DNA from: Sordaria brevicollis | Lineage: Eukaryota; Ascomycota; Sordariomycetes; Sordariales; Sordariaceae | Length of the DNA stretch: 64,000 bases | Direction: 5' to 3' | Assembly: GCA_033439795.1 (NCBI GenBank) | Contig: JAUTDP010000017.1 | Location: forward strand, 372,001-436,000 | Shown: one piece after another, positions 23,941-37,419 of the stretch | How positions within the stretch are numbered: the stretch's first letter is position 1 | Layout of the letters: every line of letters begins with the position of its first letter | Translations under genes and position numbers: made by a program | Notes under the pieces: generated by a model | Databases searched by the model: none | Told to the model about the DNA's origin: nothing | Seen by the model: only the letters and a program-made list of their open reading frames with translations

Positions 23941-25640
23941 GGTGGGCAGCTCACTCTCGTGGGGAATCGGTCCCTCCTGCTTGTCGCGCGGGTTTTGAGG
24001 TGGGTGAGGTGGTGGATGGGATTTTGTGAAAGTCGGTTGTAAAGTTGAAGACGGCTCCCCGAGGCTAAAATTTCCCACGATCCGCGACCCGCGATTTACG
24101 ACCCGCGCTCCCGCGATGCAAGACAAGCAAAGCAAGGGACACCCGACCCAGTGACCCCGGCTCCCTCGGTGGGTGACACGGCGACGAGAGTGGGGAGGGG
24201 TTCAACGGGCCCGGCGGGCGTTTACCCCACGCACCCACTGGGCAACCACCACATTGTACTGTACTCGGTATCACATCACAAACACATGGAGTTACCGTTT
24301 TCTGAATTGGCTCTTGGTATGTCACTCAACGAATACCCATGTAAGCAGTCGGGTATGTTGGGGGCAGAAAGTTCTTGTTTAAGTGCTGTACAGGCCGTGA
24401 TAGGGACTGCCAGTGGCATAAAGCTTTTCGTGAACTCCGCTGGCCAATCAGAGTCTCCAAAGCGCCCTGTCAACCTCGACATGCAAAAAGATTCTGATGA
24501 AGGACCCTGACTCGGGAATAGGAAGCTGAAGAAGATACTAGATCAGAAAGTAACTTTCAATATCCATCAGAAAGCGGAATTGTTGGGCTTTACAATAGAC
24601 AATGGTCAAAGATAGTGAACAAGAAATAAATCCCAAAGTGGACCGACTCCAGAATTGGACTGCGTTGTCAGCAACGCCAAGACAAGGGGACCTATGATGG
24701 CATTGATCAAAGATCCTTGTCCCTTCCATTCGTTGCTTCTTATCACGAATGATGGACCGTCCTTGAGGTTGTTAAAAAGCCTGCGAGGGCCGCGAACTCT
24801 TTGCCTTGACAACTCTCGCAAGTCTGGATACTCCCAGAATCCGTGGACTTCGACACTTACATAAACGAAGATCCTGTCAACCTGCCAACCTCCTTGCAGC
24901 GGCCGACAATCCTCCAAGGCTGCAAGTTCCCACTGGCATACCGGTATCCGCCCTGCATTGTCCTTCTCCGCACTCGGCGCCCTACCGACCACCGACCGAC
25001 AAAAAAATCCGACCCCATTGATTTTCTCTCCATCCAATCTGATCATCTGCCCCTGCTTACCGTCACGACCGGACGCCAACAGCCCATTCAGGGCCGGCAG
25101 TGGGCGGCTACCTTTGAGCCAGCAAGGTCCTCAAAACTAGCGCACACCATCCAAGTTCTTAGCAAAAGTTTCGATCTACGAACGAGTCAACCCCCAACCA
25201 CACGCCGTTCGCTCAGGGACAAAGACCGCATCCAATTGATTGTTCTGTGTCATAGGATTGTCTTTCTGTGCTTGGGTGTGTGTGGCCGTTAAGGTTCTCA
25301 AACGCGACTCTTACATTCTAGGCCGGGGTTCCTGATCTTTCGCCTGATCTTCTTGCCTCGCCGCCTTTTTCATCCCAACACCATCTTTGGTTATCGAACT
25401 GCCTGGTGACGCTGGATCGTCCATCTACCTTCTGTTGACCCCGACATCTTCTTCTTGGATTCCGCGACGAACGCTCGATACATATATATAAAGATCGCGA
25501 ACATCACTGCTCTTCCGGTTTGACCAGCAGAGTTATCGACCTTGTCTTTGCTCTCCATGCGACAGACGCCTACGGTTCGAGCAGAAGACACAGCGGAAAA
25601 CGAGTGCTGGCGAGGGGTGGCAAAACACCAATCCAACAAT
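23941..25640. other. 1.7-kb divergent promoter region
   Basis: Lies between the divergently transcribed nuclease and zinc transporter genes. No gene with recognisable domain or splice structure was found; open frames such as 24,843-25,292 look accidental. A TATA-like word (CATATATATAAAG) occurs near 25,481, about 150 bases before the transporter start. Confidence 0.45.
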
Positions 25641-27354
25641 ATGTCGGCCACGATGTTTACAACCGGAATCGACAATGATACCCGAGGGTGGATCATGACC
25701 GCCGTGAGCGGCTTGGGTACGTCAACATCACCTCGAACGCTCTGGAGGTGCGGGTTGAGCTTGTCGAACACCTGGGCTAACCGATGATGTTGTAGCTTGC
25801 ATTCTTGGATCTTCCATCATCTGTGTCGATATCCCAATCCGTTGGATCAACAAGAAGAACAAGTTTAGTATACAAGAGAGCAATGTCTTCATATCAGGCT
25901 CGCTGAGCCTTAGTTTTGGAGTTATGGTTAGTGTCCCTTGAACCTTACTCTCGCTGCTTCTTCAACTTTGGAAGAAACCAACTAACCGTTGAATTATGCA
26001 GATATTTTCCGCCCTGTTCAGCATGCTCCCGTCTGCTTTGCGATACCTCCAGAAGGACGGTCGAGACGAGAAGACTGCGGGTCTCATCAACATGGGCTGT
26101 TACATTGCTGGCTTCTTCGGCATCCAGGTCGTCTCTCGAGTCCTCCATCGATTCATACCCTCCCACGTTGTTGGGTGCGACCATTCCCATAACCCGCACG
26201 TAACCGCTCACCATCACTCCCACCACGACGGCCATGACCACCCTTGGGCGAGCCGTACCCATGGACAGTCCGTCACAACTCTGTCCTCGGAATCTCCAGA
26301 TACACCTACCATGGTCGAGATGAACGGCCATGCGACCGAATCAACGCCCTTACTATCTACTGAAACCGACCACGCGGCGCATGACGGCGCACCAGTCAGG
26401 CCGAATCCTTTAGGCCAATCCCATACAATTACAAGGCAGGCGCGCAGCACTACGGGCATCCAGAGCAGACGACCATCGGTACGCCAAATGACGAATAGGG
26501 TTATGTCATTTGTTAAGGACACCAAGCTTCACTGCGATGGAGATGGCCCATGCTTCGGATATACCGATCCTTGCGGGCAGGAGTGCTTCAGACATATCAG
26601 TGCTCGCTCAGCTCACCCACCCCTCTCTGGGCGCTCCGCCACCTTTCCGGTGATACGCACTGGAGGCTCCGTCGGCACGGGCGAGGCGCTGGATTCACTC
26701 AACAGCCCCATTCGTCATGCAAGGAGTCAGACCTTTTCCCGAGCCTCGTCTGTTGGTTGCGAAGATCATATCCACCACGATGGACACCATGATCACCATG
26801 AGGCGGATGACCACGACTCCTGCTGTTCAGTAATAGAGGAGGATATCGAGGCTCAGCACCATCACCACGTACCCACGAATGCCTTTCTTTCAATCGGCCT
26901 GCAAACAGTTATCGCTATTGCGCTCCACAAGTTCCCCGAGGGCTTCATTACCTATGCCACAAACCACGTAAACCCGTCGCTCGGACTCAACGTTTTCATG
27001 GCCCTCTTCGTCCACAACATTGCCGAGGGATTCTCCATGGCACTGCCGCTGTACATGGCGCTGGAAAGCCGATTCAAGGCCATTGTATGGGCCACGCTGC
27101 TCGGCGGTCTCAGTCAGCCGGTGGGCGCCGGTGTTGCCGTGCTCTGGTTTAAGGTCGCCAAGCACAGCAACATCACGATCAACGGCACGGCCTACGGATG
27201 CTTGTTTGCGGTTACCGCGGGTATCATGACCAGCGTGGCCCTCCAGTTGTTTGGCGAGAGCTTGAGCTTAAGCCATAACCGGAACATGAGCATCTTCTTT
27301 GCTTTCCTGGGTATGACCATGCTCGGGGTCTGCGATGCTATTGCCGACGAATAA
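25641..27354 (+). CDS. ZIP-family zinc transporter, ZRT3-like
   Basis: Exons 25,641-25,716, 25,796-25,926 and 26,002-27,354 encode 519 residues, similar to yeast Zrt3 (about 500), which releases stored zinc from the vacuole to the cytosol. The ZIP signature helices are clear: HKFPEGF at about 378-384 and HNIAEGF at 407-413, with a further segment GGLSQPVGAGVAVLW. The variable loop is long and rich in His (clusters at about 127-149 and 325-360, including runs of HH) and Cys, a presumed zinc-binding region. Hydrophobic segments precede the loop at residues about 20-40, 60-82 and 100-115. Introns have GTACGT and GTTAGT donors and a GCTAAC branch point. The ZRT3 assignment rather than a Golgi or plasma-membrane ZIP rests on overall shape and is inference. 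Confidence 0.9.
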
Positions 27355-28186
27355 AAGCATCAAGAGTTCTTTCTCCTTTTGAATAAGATTATAGACGGAT
27401 GGAAGAGAGATATGACTGCTTACTAGAGACGGTTTTTGGAAGTGGTGTTTTGGTGGCCTTGCCTGGCGTTCTCAAGCTGGATCAAATCAGGGGACATCAT
27501 GGCATGGTTTTCATCTTTAACGAATGATGACAATAATTGGGAACAAATACACGGTCGGGTCGGACATACGGGTGGCGTTTTTGGGAACACATTGGACATT
27601 GAAGTCATGGGTGGAAAGAAAGCGGCGGGTTACCTGCTAGCGATGAGCCTTGTGCGATATACCATATAGCAAAATATTGAATATCGATACTTGACCAACA
27701 CGGTACAAGATAGTACACATCTATCATTCCTCCCCAAGACTTGGTGTGAGCATGCTGGAAATCCAGATCCTCTCGCAAGAAATGCCATTCCTGATGTCTC
27801 CACTTAATCGACCCCTCACAACCCCAAACTTTCCCCTCCTCCTCCTACGATCTTCCGAGGTCGCTCTACAGCCAAGTCCAATACCAAGTATTGATGGTGT
27901 GGTGTATCTAGATTCTAGCCTCGGGATGAAGATCGATAGAGCCGATCGGATATTGGCGGGTATAACTATAAGTAGTGTACACATCAAGATGCACGAAATC
28001 AAGAAAGGAAGTTCAGTTGAGGGGAAAAGAAGTCGATCTTAAGAAGCACAAAAACCACAACATACGACATCCAGACATCATCATCACTACCGACATCAAA
28101 CTTTTGCCTTCTTTAATCAAACAACAACAGTCTCTGAAGTGACTGTAACCACCACAACGCCAGCATACCGAAAATCAGCACTCAAT
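27355..28186. other. Intergenic region
   Basis: Terminator of the zinc transporter and promoter of the dehydrogenase. No gene recognised; small frames at 27,436-27,669 and 27,746-28,042 lack any domain. Confidence 0.5.
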
Positions 28187-29670
28187 ATGTCGACAGAAGC
28201 AAAGACAATGAAGGCTGTGGTCTTCGAAGGCCCCAAGAAGGTCTCGGTTCAGGATAGACCTATTCCTGAGTGTAAGTCTGACTCTTTTACGTCCCGAAGC
28301 ACCTCACCTGCTCGCTGGACTTTGGACTTTGCCTTATCCCACTACATCACGATAATCATGTGGTAAAGTTAGCTAACGCAAACACCATGGACGAACAGTA
28401 CAAGATCCCAGAGACATCATCGTCAAGGTGCAAATGACTGCTCTTTGCGGCTCGTAAGTTCTATTCTCTATTTCTTCTCACCTCTTACTCTGATCTATAC
28501 CATGAAATTTCTCGTTTACCCATTTACTAACCATCGCCAATCCCCCAGTGAACTTCACACCTACCGCGGCCGCGAATCCTCCACCCCCGGCTTCATAATG
28601 GGCCACGAATTCACCGGCGTCGCCCACTCCGTCGGCTCGAGCGTCACCACCATCAAAGTCGGGGACAAGATCGTCGCCCCCTTCACCGTCTCGTGCGGAA
28701 CCTGTTTCTACTGCAATCAGGGCTTTTCTTCGCGCTGCGAATCCTCTCTGCTGTTCGGTAGCGCCAAGCTCGACGGCGGTCAGGCCGAGTACGTCCGCAT
28801 CCCGCTTGCCGATGGCACAGCGGTGGTGGCGCCGCCCGAGATTGAGGATGAGAGGGCGCTGGTGCTGATGGCGGATATTTTCCCCACGGGGTACTATGGC
28901 GCCACGAGCGCGTTTGAGTTGATGGATTATCAGCATCGGGTGAAGAAGAGCGGGAGCTCGGCGACGGGGTCGACGGTGGTGGTGGTTGGATGTGGTCCCG
29001 TGGGATTGTGTGCGATTGTGAGCGCGTTGGAGTTTAAGCCTAAGCATTTGTTTGCTGTTGATTGTGTCGAGAGCAGGTTGCAGTTGGCGAAGGAGTTGGG
29101 TGCGGAGCCGTTGAACTTTGCGGATGTTGAGAAGGGAGGAATTGGCTTGGAGGGTATGGTGAAGAGGGTTAAGGAGGTGACGGAGGGCAGGGGCGCGGAT
29201 GCGGTCATAGAGGTGGTGGGAAGCAGGCCGGCGCTCAAGACGGCGGTTGAGCTGGTGAGACCGTTTGGCGTGATCAGCAGTATTGGTGTGCAGGGAGCTT
29301 ATGATTTGCCGTGGACGGGTGCTGATGGGTATAAGTGAGTTGTTTCTCTTTCCTTCCGTCTCATGATGAGATGGCTATGGACGAGTTTGGCTAACCGATC
29401 CGGAAACAGCAAAAACTTGAGAGTACAGATGGGCCGGTGCCCGGTACGATCCATCTTCCGTGAAGCGTTGGAGGTGATGGCTAGGAACCAGCACAAGTTC
29501 AGGTACGTTTCTCGTTTTATATTGTTCGTTGACCCTTGAGCTGAGATTGCTGACCACCCAACGTATACAGCTTCATGTTCGACAAAATCATGCCCTTGGC
29601 TGAAGCTGTCGAGGGATATGATCTCTTTGATAACATGAAGGCACAGAAGGTGATCTTCAAGCCTTGGTAA
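28187..29670 (+). CDS. Zinc-dependent alcohol dehydrogenase (MDR superfamily)
   Basis: Five exons, 28,187-28,271, 28,399-28,453, 28,549-29,334, 29,410-29,502 and 29,571-29,670, join in frame to give 372 residues. This is a medium-chain dehydrogenase with both zinc sites. Catalytic zinc ligands include C45 (ALCGSELH) and H66/E67 in GHEF. The structural zinc is held by C96, C99, C102 and C110 (SCGTCFYCNQGFSSRC). The Rossmann motif GCGPVG is at 194-199. The enzyme should oxidise an alcohol or polyol, or a glutathione-independent aldehyde adduct, with NAD(P); the substrate cannot be read from sequence. The first ATG is used. All introns have canonical ends and CTAAC-like branch points. Confidence 0.9.
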
Positions 29671-29829
29671 AGCGAGCTTGTTCTCTTCAGGCCAGAGATG
29701 TCGTAAACATGGGTAGAGTATCCGGAGAAGATCAGATAGTCTACCCATCTACAGGTACTTCCAACGGACAGATACCATCACGTCGTACAGACGAATGTGG
29801 GACGTTGTTGTGTCCGCTTTGTGCTTCTC

Positions 29830-30297
29830 TCAGTTCTGTCTGGGCTTCACAAGGCCGTTGTGCATCCAGTAATACGTGACAGTTGAATCATCCTGGACGG
29901 TCGCAAGCAAGATGCGCTTGCCACGCTTCGGACCCCTCCACAGCTGCCAGTGAGCATCCTCGCTGATGTTCACAGATTCGCCTCCAGGAGGGATGGCTGT
30001 GATGGCATCAAAGACGGCCGAGAAATCGGCGATAGACCACTTCTCGGCCAGATGCAGCGGGAGAACCCATTCAAGCTCCGGCTCCTGAGGAATACGCTCG
30101 TTCAACTCCTTCTCAGCCTTGATGATTTCGATCTGCTCATCGGGGTGCACATAGAGGCGCTTTGGTGGGAGTCCGTAGAGGAGAGGTCGAGGGAGGTTGT
30201 CCTGGTTATGGATCTGGACCTGGGTCCAGTCGTGTTGATTTTCCAGGTTGTTTACCACCACCTTGGTAAGAGATTGGATGTGTTTGTCGACCGACAT
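29830..30297 (-). CDS. sen15: tRNA-splicing endonuclease subunit Sen15
   Basis: Single exon, 155 residues. Sen15 is a non-catalytic structural subunit of the heterotetrameric SEN complex that removes introns from pre-tRNAs. The C-terminal half fits the Sen15 fold: an LEWVLPLHLAEKWSIADFSA helix block, then the strand pair ending LLATVQDDSTVTYYWMHNGL, with final residues VKPRQN. The stop codon lies 160 bases past the convergent dehydrogenase stop. The start codon is only about 240 bases from the edge of the right-hand AT-rich block, so its promoter must be very short or lie within the transition zone. Confidence 0.85.
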   Translation of the reverse strand: MSVDKHIQSLTKVVVNNLENQHDWTQVQIHNQDNLPRPLLYGLPPKRLYVHPDEQIEIIKAEKELNERIPQEPELEWVLPLHLAEKWSIADFSAVFDAITAIPPGGESVNISEDAHWQLWRGPKRGKRILLATVQDDSTVTYYWMHNGLVKPRQN

Positions 30298-30871
30298 GTT
30301 GGCGAAGAATTATAACGGTCTCGAGTTTGGCGTATGAGGTCGTCGATGTGGTCCGAGCATGAAGCTTTCGTGAAGATGCCCAGTCTCGTTCATTTTTGCG
30401 AGTTTGTTTGGCGGGGTCGATTCCGGACTCCAATTTTCAGTGGGTCTCGCCCGCAAAGAGAAGGCCTGAAAATGGAAAGAACGCGATCAACAAGGGTCCC
30501 CTAACAGCCCTGCGGGGGGAGGGGGGTCGCTGGAGGTGCTGTCGCCTTTATGTTTCATTAAAAATATAATCTTACTTTCATATTTTCGTTGAAATATCAT
30601 ATTAAAGGGTTCAATATGGTATTAAGCGATAAATCTCTATCTTAGTACGTTTTAGCGTCGCGGTTGAATATATATTACCGGAAAACATAACTTTTAAGCG
30701 CTAAACATGGCCCCACTCCGTAACTTAACACCGTGCACTGATAGGACTCTATTAGCGATATAGCATTTATAGCCAATACGGGCTGTGTACCTAATATGCA
30801 ATCCCTTGCGGAAATTTTATTAACGCTAAATATCAAAAATTCCAAATTAATATAATATTTTATTACTAACC

Positions 30872-31018
30872 TTATATTTTCCTTACGGATATTAAATCTT
30901 ATACGATTTTTATTCTATAGTAGTATAGTATTTCTTTCCTATATTATATTTTCTTTACGGATATTAAATTTTATACGATTTCCATTTTATAGTGGTGTAG
31001 TATTTCCTTTTTACACTA
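30872..31018. repeat. Tandem duplication, about 73 bp x 2
   Basis: Two adjacent copies share TTACGGATATTAAAT, TATACGATTT and TATAGTRGTRTAGTATTTC, differing by transitions. Confidence 0.7.
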
Positions 31019-31019
31019 T

Positions 31020-32000
31020 AATTTATAATAATTTTATATTTGTATTAAGATTATTTTATAGTCGAGGGTATATTTTATTGCGATTTTAAATTGCTTACGA
31101 TTTATAGTCGCCGCTAATTCTATATTTTATTAAATTATTATTATTTTACAATTAATATTATATTTTTACTATAATATAATATAAAATATAATTGGTAATA
31201 ATTATTAAGGAGGGAGAAAGCGTTATATTAAACTATAATAAGCATTTACTTATAAAGTATTTACTTCTATTTATTTAATTAGGTTATAAATTAAAATTCT
31301 ATTCCTTTTATTCCGTTTATTCCTTATAGGAGCTATTCGGAGGTACTTTAATATAATAATACCCTTATTAATAAAAACTCTAATAATAAAATAAATAAAT
31401 TAATAAAGAGTAAAATAATTCGCAATAAATAAATATAATAATAGTACTAGCTCCTATATCCTATAAAATGCCTAGGCAATATTTAATTAAATTAATAAAC
31501 AAAAAGAAAAACTATTCGTAATAGAGGTATATAATAATACCTTAATAGTTAATATCCTATGAAATATCCCGTTAAAGTACTTTATCTAAATAAAGGTATA
31601 AAAAAAATAAAAGATAATTGGTATTAGAAATAAAAGAAATAATATCCTAATATTCCTTTATTTTTTAAATCCTCCGTCGGAGTATTTAAAAAGAATAATA
31701 AAAGAAAAAAAAAATAATTTACAATAGAAATATATAATAATACTATAATATTCCCTTACCCTATCGAAAAAAATAAATATAATACGTAGTAGGGTATATC
31801 TTTACTATAAAGCCTTAAATATTTCCTTACTCTATAATTAGGGCCGGAAAATTAATTAAAAAACTAATTGGAGTAGTATAGATTAAATTAAAAGAGGAAA
31901 TTAATAATAGAAGACCGGCTTCGATATATTTTAAGGCTTAGGGTTATTCTTATATTAAAATCGCCGCCTATTCCTCCTAGAATTCCTACTCGTTTTTCAA
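31020..32000. other. AT-rich interval, nothing recognised
   Basis: RIP-mutated sequence without a readable frame, terminal repeat or tandem array. Confidence 0.4.
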
Positions 32001-34600
32001 AGCAATATCCTAATAAATAAATAATCTCTTAACTAGAGGTATATTTTAAATATTATTATTAAAATTAGCCGTACCCAAAGTAAAAACCTTTTTATAGGCT
32101 TCTTTAATAAATTTATCAGCTTATTTAACTTTTTTCTATATAGTATTATAACGATTATATATAATAACTTCCAATTTATTAGGATTATATTCTTTATTAT
32201 TAAATAAATTTAAGTCCGGGGGAAAATTACTTTCGGGATTAAATATATTATAATATACTTTATCCTTTACCTTCTACTCTTTATATAATTTCTAAACTTC
32301 GCTTTCCTATTTAATATAAATTTTATAACGTTTTTAAAGCGTATAAATTCGCTTTTTTACTATTTAATTAGAAAGCTCGAATTCAATTAATTTAAAAAGG
32401 TCGGAGAATTCGAGGGCGTTATAAATATTAAATTTGTATAGGCTCCGATTATTTATAATATTTAAATAATTTAGAATTAGGTCGATATCTTTTAAAAGAG
32501 AATATAATTAAAGGAGTTTTAAATTATATAACGTATTAAAGTCTTTACGATAATACTATACCGAAAAATTAATATTTATTTTATAATAATATTATTCGGT
32601 TATTTTTACCCTCGTTATTAAAGGAAGGGAGGATTCGTTTTTGTATTTAATAATATTAAATCGATGGTTCTAAAACTATTTAATAATCTCCCGCTCGTTG
32701 GGCTTCATATCGAAACTAGGGTTAAGGATTTTAATAATATCGTTATTATCTTTATCTTTAAAATTATTAATAATAATAATATTATTCGCTTAATTAGGGT
32801 ATAATATAAGTATTACTACGTTCGTATTTTATTTAATATTTGTATATTCGGGCTTTATAACCTCCGCTTTCGCTTATATAGGAATTATAGGCTCTATAAA
32901 GGTATTAGAGGGCTAAGCTTCCTAAGTAATAATTAAATATAACGACCGTATATATTAATTTTAATTATAATATTAATTAATTAATAATTATAAAATAATT
33001 TATAAATTTATAAAGAAGGAATAGCCTAATTCTCTTTAATATAACGCTAAAAGAAGCGATCGGAATTTTACGCTTTATATTAAAAGGAAAATTAATAGTA
33101 GCTAAAGGTATAATAAAAGCCGTAGATATAATAGATAAGGATATTATTAAATTTATATTTATATCTTTAAATATATTATTTTATTATTTGATAAATTTAT
33201 TATTATCGGCGGTAAAAATTAAATTCGATTCGAATATATACGGCTCTATATATTTATTAGGGCTATTGGGGATAAAAATATTAGGAATAAAGATTTTAAT
33301 TATAACCGATTTAATTATATCGTTAAGTATTTAATAAATATCCGGGTCTTCGGCCTTTATTTTATTATCCTCTTTACGCTAAATACTATTAATTATATAT
33401 ATATATTTATCGTTATTATTTTCGATTCTACTTTTAATATCTTCGTTTTCTTTAAGATTAACTTCCGGAGGCGGGCTCGGTTCGCTATTCAATTTACGCT
33501 ATTCGGTGTCCGTATACTTGCTCTTCATATTCCAAATCCTTAACTATTCGATAATAATAGTAATAATATCGTTCTTATAATTAATATCCCGGTATTTAAA
33601 TATAATAAAGTATTTAACGAATTTACGCTCTAATTTTATAAATAAAGTATATATATTTATTATTTAATTAATTCTAATTATATTTTATTAGATTATTCTA
33701 TTTCTGTAATTTACTTAGAATCTTTTATTTTGTTTACCGCCAATTTCCGCTCTTTATTTTTATTTATTATTTCCTTAAAAGTAAAAATAAATTTTTTACG
33801 CAATAATAAATTATATAAAAATTTATTATCTTTAATAAAGTTTATACTAAATAATTCGCCGCTATCGGCGAAACGGAATTCTATTATAGAATATTAAAAG
33901 ATTAATATAATCTCCGGATACTTCTTATAAAACCTATTCTAAGTAAATTTTAATTTATAATTTAAATAAAAATCATTTTTTAATTTATTTAATAAATATA
34001 TAATAATACTTATAAAAATTACGACCGTAAGTCTTCATTTAATATAATCAATATTAGCCCAAAATACCGCCTTAAATTTGTAATAAAAACCATCGCTACG
34101 CGTATTATATTCCTTCTTTACGCTTTTATCGTTAAAAGTAATATTATTATCCGTATTCTTTTTAAATCGTCCGTAACCCTTTTTTTTAAATTTAATAATT
34201 AAAATTACGTTAATATCGTTAATAATAACGGTTATTTCTTTTTTTAATTTACTTAAGCCCCTCTTTAATATAATTAATAATATAATTACTACTTTAATAA
34301 TAACGTTTTAATTTCGAATATATTTAGGGGGTTTATTATATTTCTTTATAAATTATAAAACGGGTACCACTAACGGACTTTCTATTTAAATAATAAATAT
34401 TTAAATTTTAACGGTAGCGACCGCCTTTTTTATTTATTCTCTTATATTACGAATTATAAAATATATTAAATTTATCGCGAAAACGGATACTAATCGTAAA
34501 TTAACTTACCCTACGATATACTTAACGCAACGCGTATAACGGGAATATAATCGCTTTACCGTAAAAGTAGGAATATATAAATTAAAATAATTAATATAAA
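32000..34600 (-). pseudogene. Unidentified minus-strand coding relic
   Basis: Minus-strand frames interrupted by RIP-type stops can be followed for long stretches, e.g. WNMKSKYTDTE then LNSEPSPPPEVNLKENED near 33,530-33,440, and PNIFIPNSPNKY near 33,290-33,250. The composition (polar, acidic, low complexity) suggests a partly disordered protein such as a transposon Gag or accessory protein. No domain recognised, and segments may belong to more than one gene. Confidence 0.35.
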
Positions 34601-35600
34601 AATATTATTTCGAAAGAATAAAAATAGAATTAATATAACGGTTAATTGTAATAATTATATAATTTAAAAACGTTAAAAATTATAATAAGAGGGAATCAAT
34701 TTGTTAATAGGAGGTAAAATAGAAGTAAAATAGGAATCAAATCCGGGTAGGATAGGATTTTCTTCCCGTATAAATTTATATACGATACTTATACTATATT
34801 CGACTTTATATTAAATAACATTTAAATATAGAAATTTAATATCCCGGTTATTTATTTATTTAATTAATCCAATATTGTAATTATTTAGGATTAAAACCAA
34901 TTCGTTTATTTTAATAAAGGTATAGAGAATTTAATTACCTTTCTTCTATATTTGCTTTATACTTTTATTTTAATATTAAACGCGGATATAATAATTATAT
35001 AATATTTAAATAGCACTTATTATAATTAAATTATCAATTAGAATATCGTTCTTATTTAATAAATATATATTAATATAAAATAATATAAAATTAAATACAA
35101 TATATTACCTTTCGCCCGGGGATTACGAATCCTATTAGTTAATACTTTTATAATAATGGGAGCCTTTAATTATCTAGATTTAATAAATGCTTTTAATAAT
35201 TATACTTACTTTATATTCTATATTCCGCCTTTCTTATTAAATATATATATCCGGCGTTTCGAAATCTATTTCCTAGAACACCTCCCAATAAATACCCGTA
35301 AATATAATAAAATAATAAACCAAGGAAAAAATAAAATAATCAAACTAAGGGGCATATTTATATTATACCTAAAAGGATAATAATATTAATAATAATACTA
35401 AAGAAAGGAATGGTGACGAATAAAAGAAAAGATACAAAGGAAAAGAAAAAAAAAAGAATATAGGAATAAACGAGTAAATTCTTATTCAAGTAGTTTCCTC
35501 GGCGACGGTATTAGTGGCAAAAATAGAGGTACCGCTAGAAGTATTCGGGTTAGAAATAAGAAGCGTTCCGAAATTAACTTTAAGGGGGGTAAAGAAGAAG
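34600..35600. other. AT-rich interval, nothing recognised
   Basis: RIP-mutated. The 74-codon open frame at 35,156-35,380 shows no recognisable domain and is probably accidental. Confidence 0.35.
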
Positions 35601-36700
35601 CTATTTATTTTAATTTATAAAAATACTTTTTTAATTTAGCGAATTACGGCCTTTTTAACTACTTTAATTTTAAAAATAATAAAAAAATCCGTATAAATTA
35701 ACTTCGGGCCCCAATTCTTATTAAAATAAATTTACTCCTATAAATTTCTATAATAATCGTCGTTATAATCGTATTTATCGTTAAAAATGTAATTTTTATA
35801 AAAGACTTCGATAACTTATATATTAACCTTAAATATAATTATAACCTCTATATAAATATTTATTATATATTATTAATAATTTAATTTTATATAAAGTAAT
35901 AATAATACGTATTTTTATACTATATTTATATAATTAGCTTAAATTTTTTAATATTTAAGAATTTCGTCAATTAGTAAAATAATATTAAAAATTCGTCCTT
36001 ACCGGCCTTTATCTTTTATTTCTTTATAAAGTATAACCGGATTAAATTTATATTACTTTTAATAAAGCTATTAAATACTTCGTCGGATTTATTAAATTCC
36101 TTAATTCTATCCTTAATTAGTTTTAGAGTACGGCTTTTCTATTAAAAAAAATTATTAATATACTTCCGAATTATAATATTTTAAATATAATACTATATTT
36201 TATTATTATAAATGAAATTGTAAGTAATATATTCGACGATAAATTCTATCGAATTTATATTTATATTAATGATATATACAATACGCAAAAAGTCTTACGC
36301 TTCTTCCTAAAATTTTAATAAATAAGGATTATAATCGATTTTATCTTTAGCGTCTTTCTTAGCCGGATATTAATTATTATCCTCGTCGATATTAATAAAA
36401 TCGATATTATATTTACGCTTCTTACCGACGAATTACTATAAAATAATAATTAAAAAAAAGATATAGATATTTATTTATAACGAAATTGGATTTATAATAT
36501 TAATAGCCGCGAATTTAATAAATAATCTAATATCTTTTACCTTAATTATTTTAAGGTCCGGGTAATCGGCGGGGTTCTTAAACCTTTTACTCTTTTTTGA
36601 ACGGGACTTTTTATTAACCTATAAAAAAATTTAAATTAATATTATTTTAAATTTTATAAAGCGTAATAAAAGAATTTACATTTATAATACCCGTAGTATT
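35600..36700 (-). pseudogene. Unidentified minus-strand coding relic
   Basis: Minus-strand reading from about 36,600 gives a long frame with RIP-type stops only: KSRSKKSKRFKNPADYPDLK, then KKRKYNIDFINIDEDNN, PAKKDAKDKIDYNPYLLKF, SIEFIVEYITYNF and LKLIKDRIKEFNKSDEVFN. It looks like a genuine former gene of at least 300 residues. I do not recognise the family. Confidence 0.4.
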
Positions 36701-37419
36701 AAATTCTTAGACCTAAAACTAGGATTAAATCCTATTCTAACTATTATTACTATTAATATTTAAACTATTATTAAAAAGTACTAATATTATTAAACGTTAT
36801 AAAACAGTTATTAAATAAAAAGAAAAATAATAAATAAACGATACGAATTATTTACATTTAATAATAATAATTATATATATGATATTAAGGATAAGAATTA
36901 TTATATTTAATATAAAATTAAAATAAAATAGAAATAATACTAAAAGTATTTAGGGTATATAATAATATATATATAAAGAGTATATTATTTAATAATATCA
37001 AATTAAATAAAAATAAATAAAAATAAATAAAAGAAAATCCTAGATTAAAAGGAATATTAATTTAACGACGATCGAATACATAACGTAAAGTAATAATACG
37101 TAAAGTAGAAAAAGGGGAGGAGGAGAGGGAAGAGAGAAATAACTTTAAGGATAGAGGTATACCGGTATAAATAGCACGTACATTATTATATAAACTAATA
37201 ATTAAATTAAAATTATATATAGAATTCGGAATAATGGAAGTACGTATTAGGGGAGGAGGCGGGGTACAGAATCACGACCTATATAATATTTAGGTATAAA
37301 TTTCGACGAAAGTAAATAAATAAATATATAAATATAAAAATACCCCTTTACTATTTATTTATTTAATATAAATAATAAGAATAAAAAAACTTTAAAATAA
37401 GAAGAAATACCTCTTTCGG

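Noticed and set aside
23419..24042. 207-codon plus-strand open frame, Gly/Ala-rich
   Set aside because: Antisense shadow of the nuclease gene with codon-bias-driven composition.
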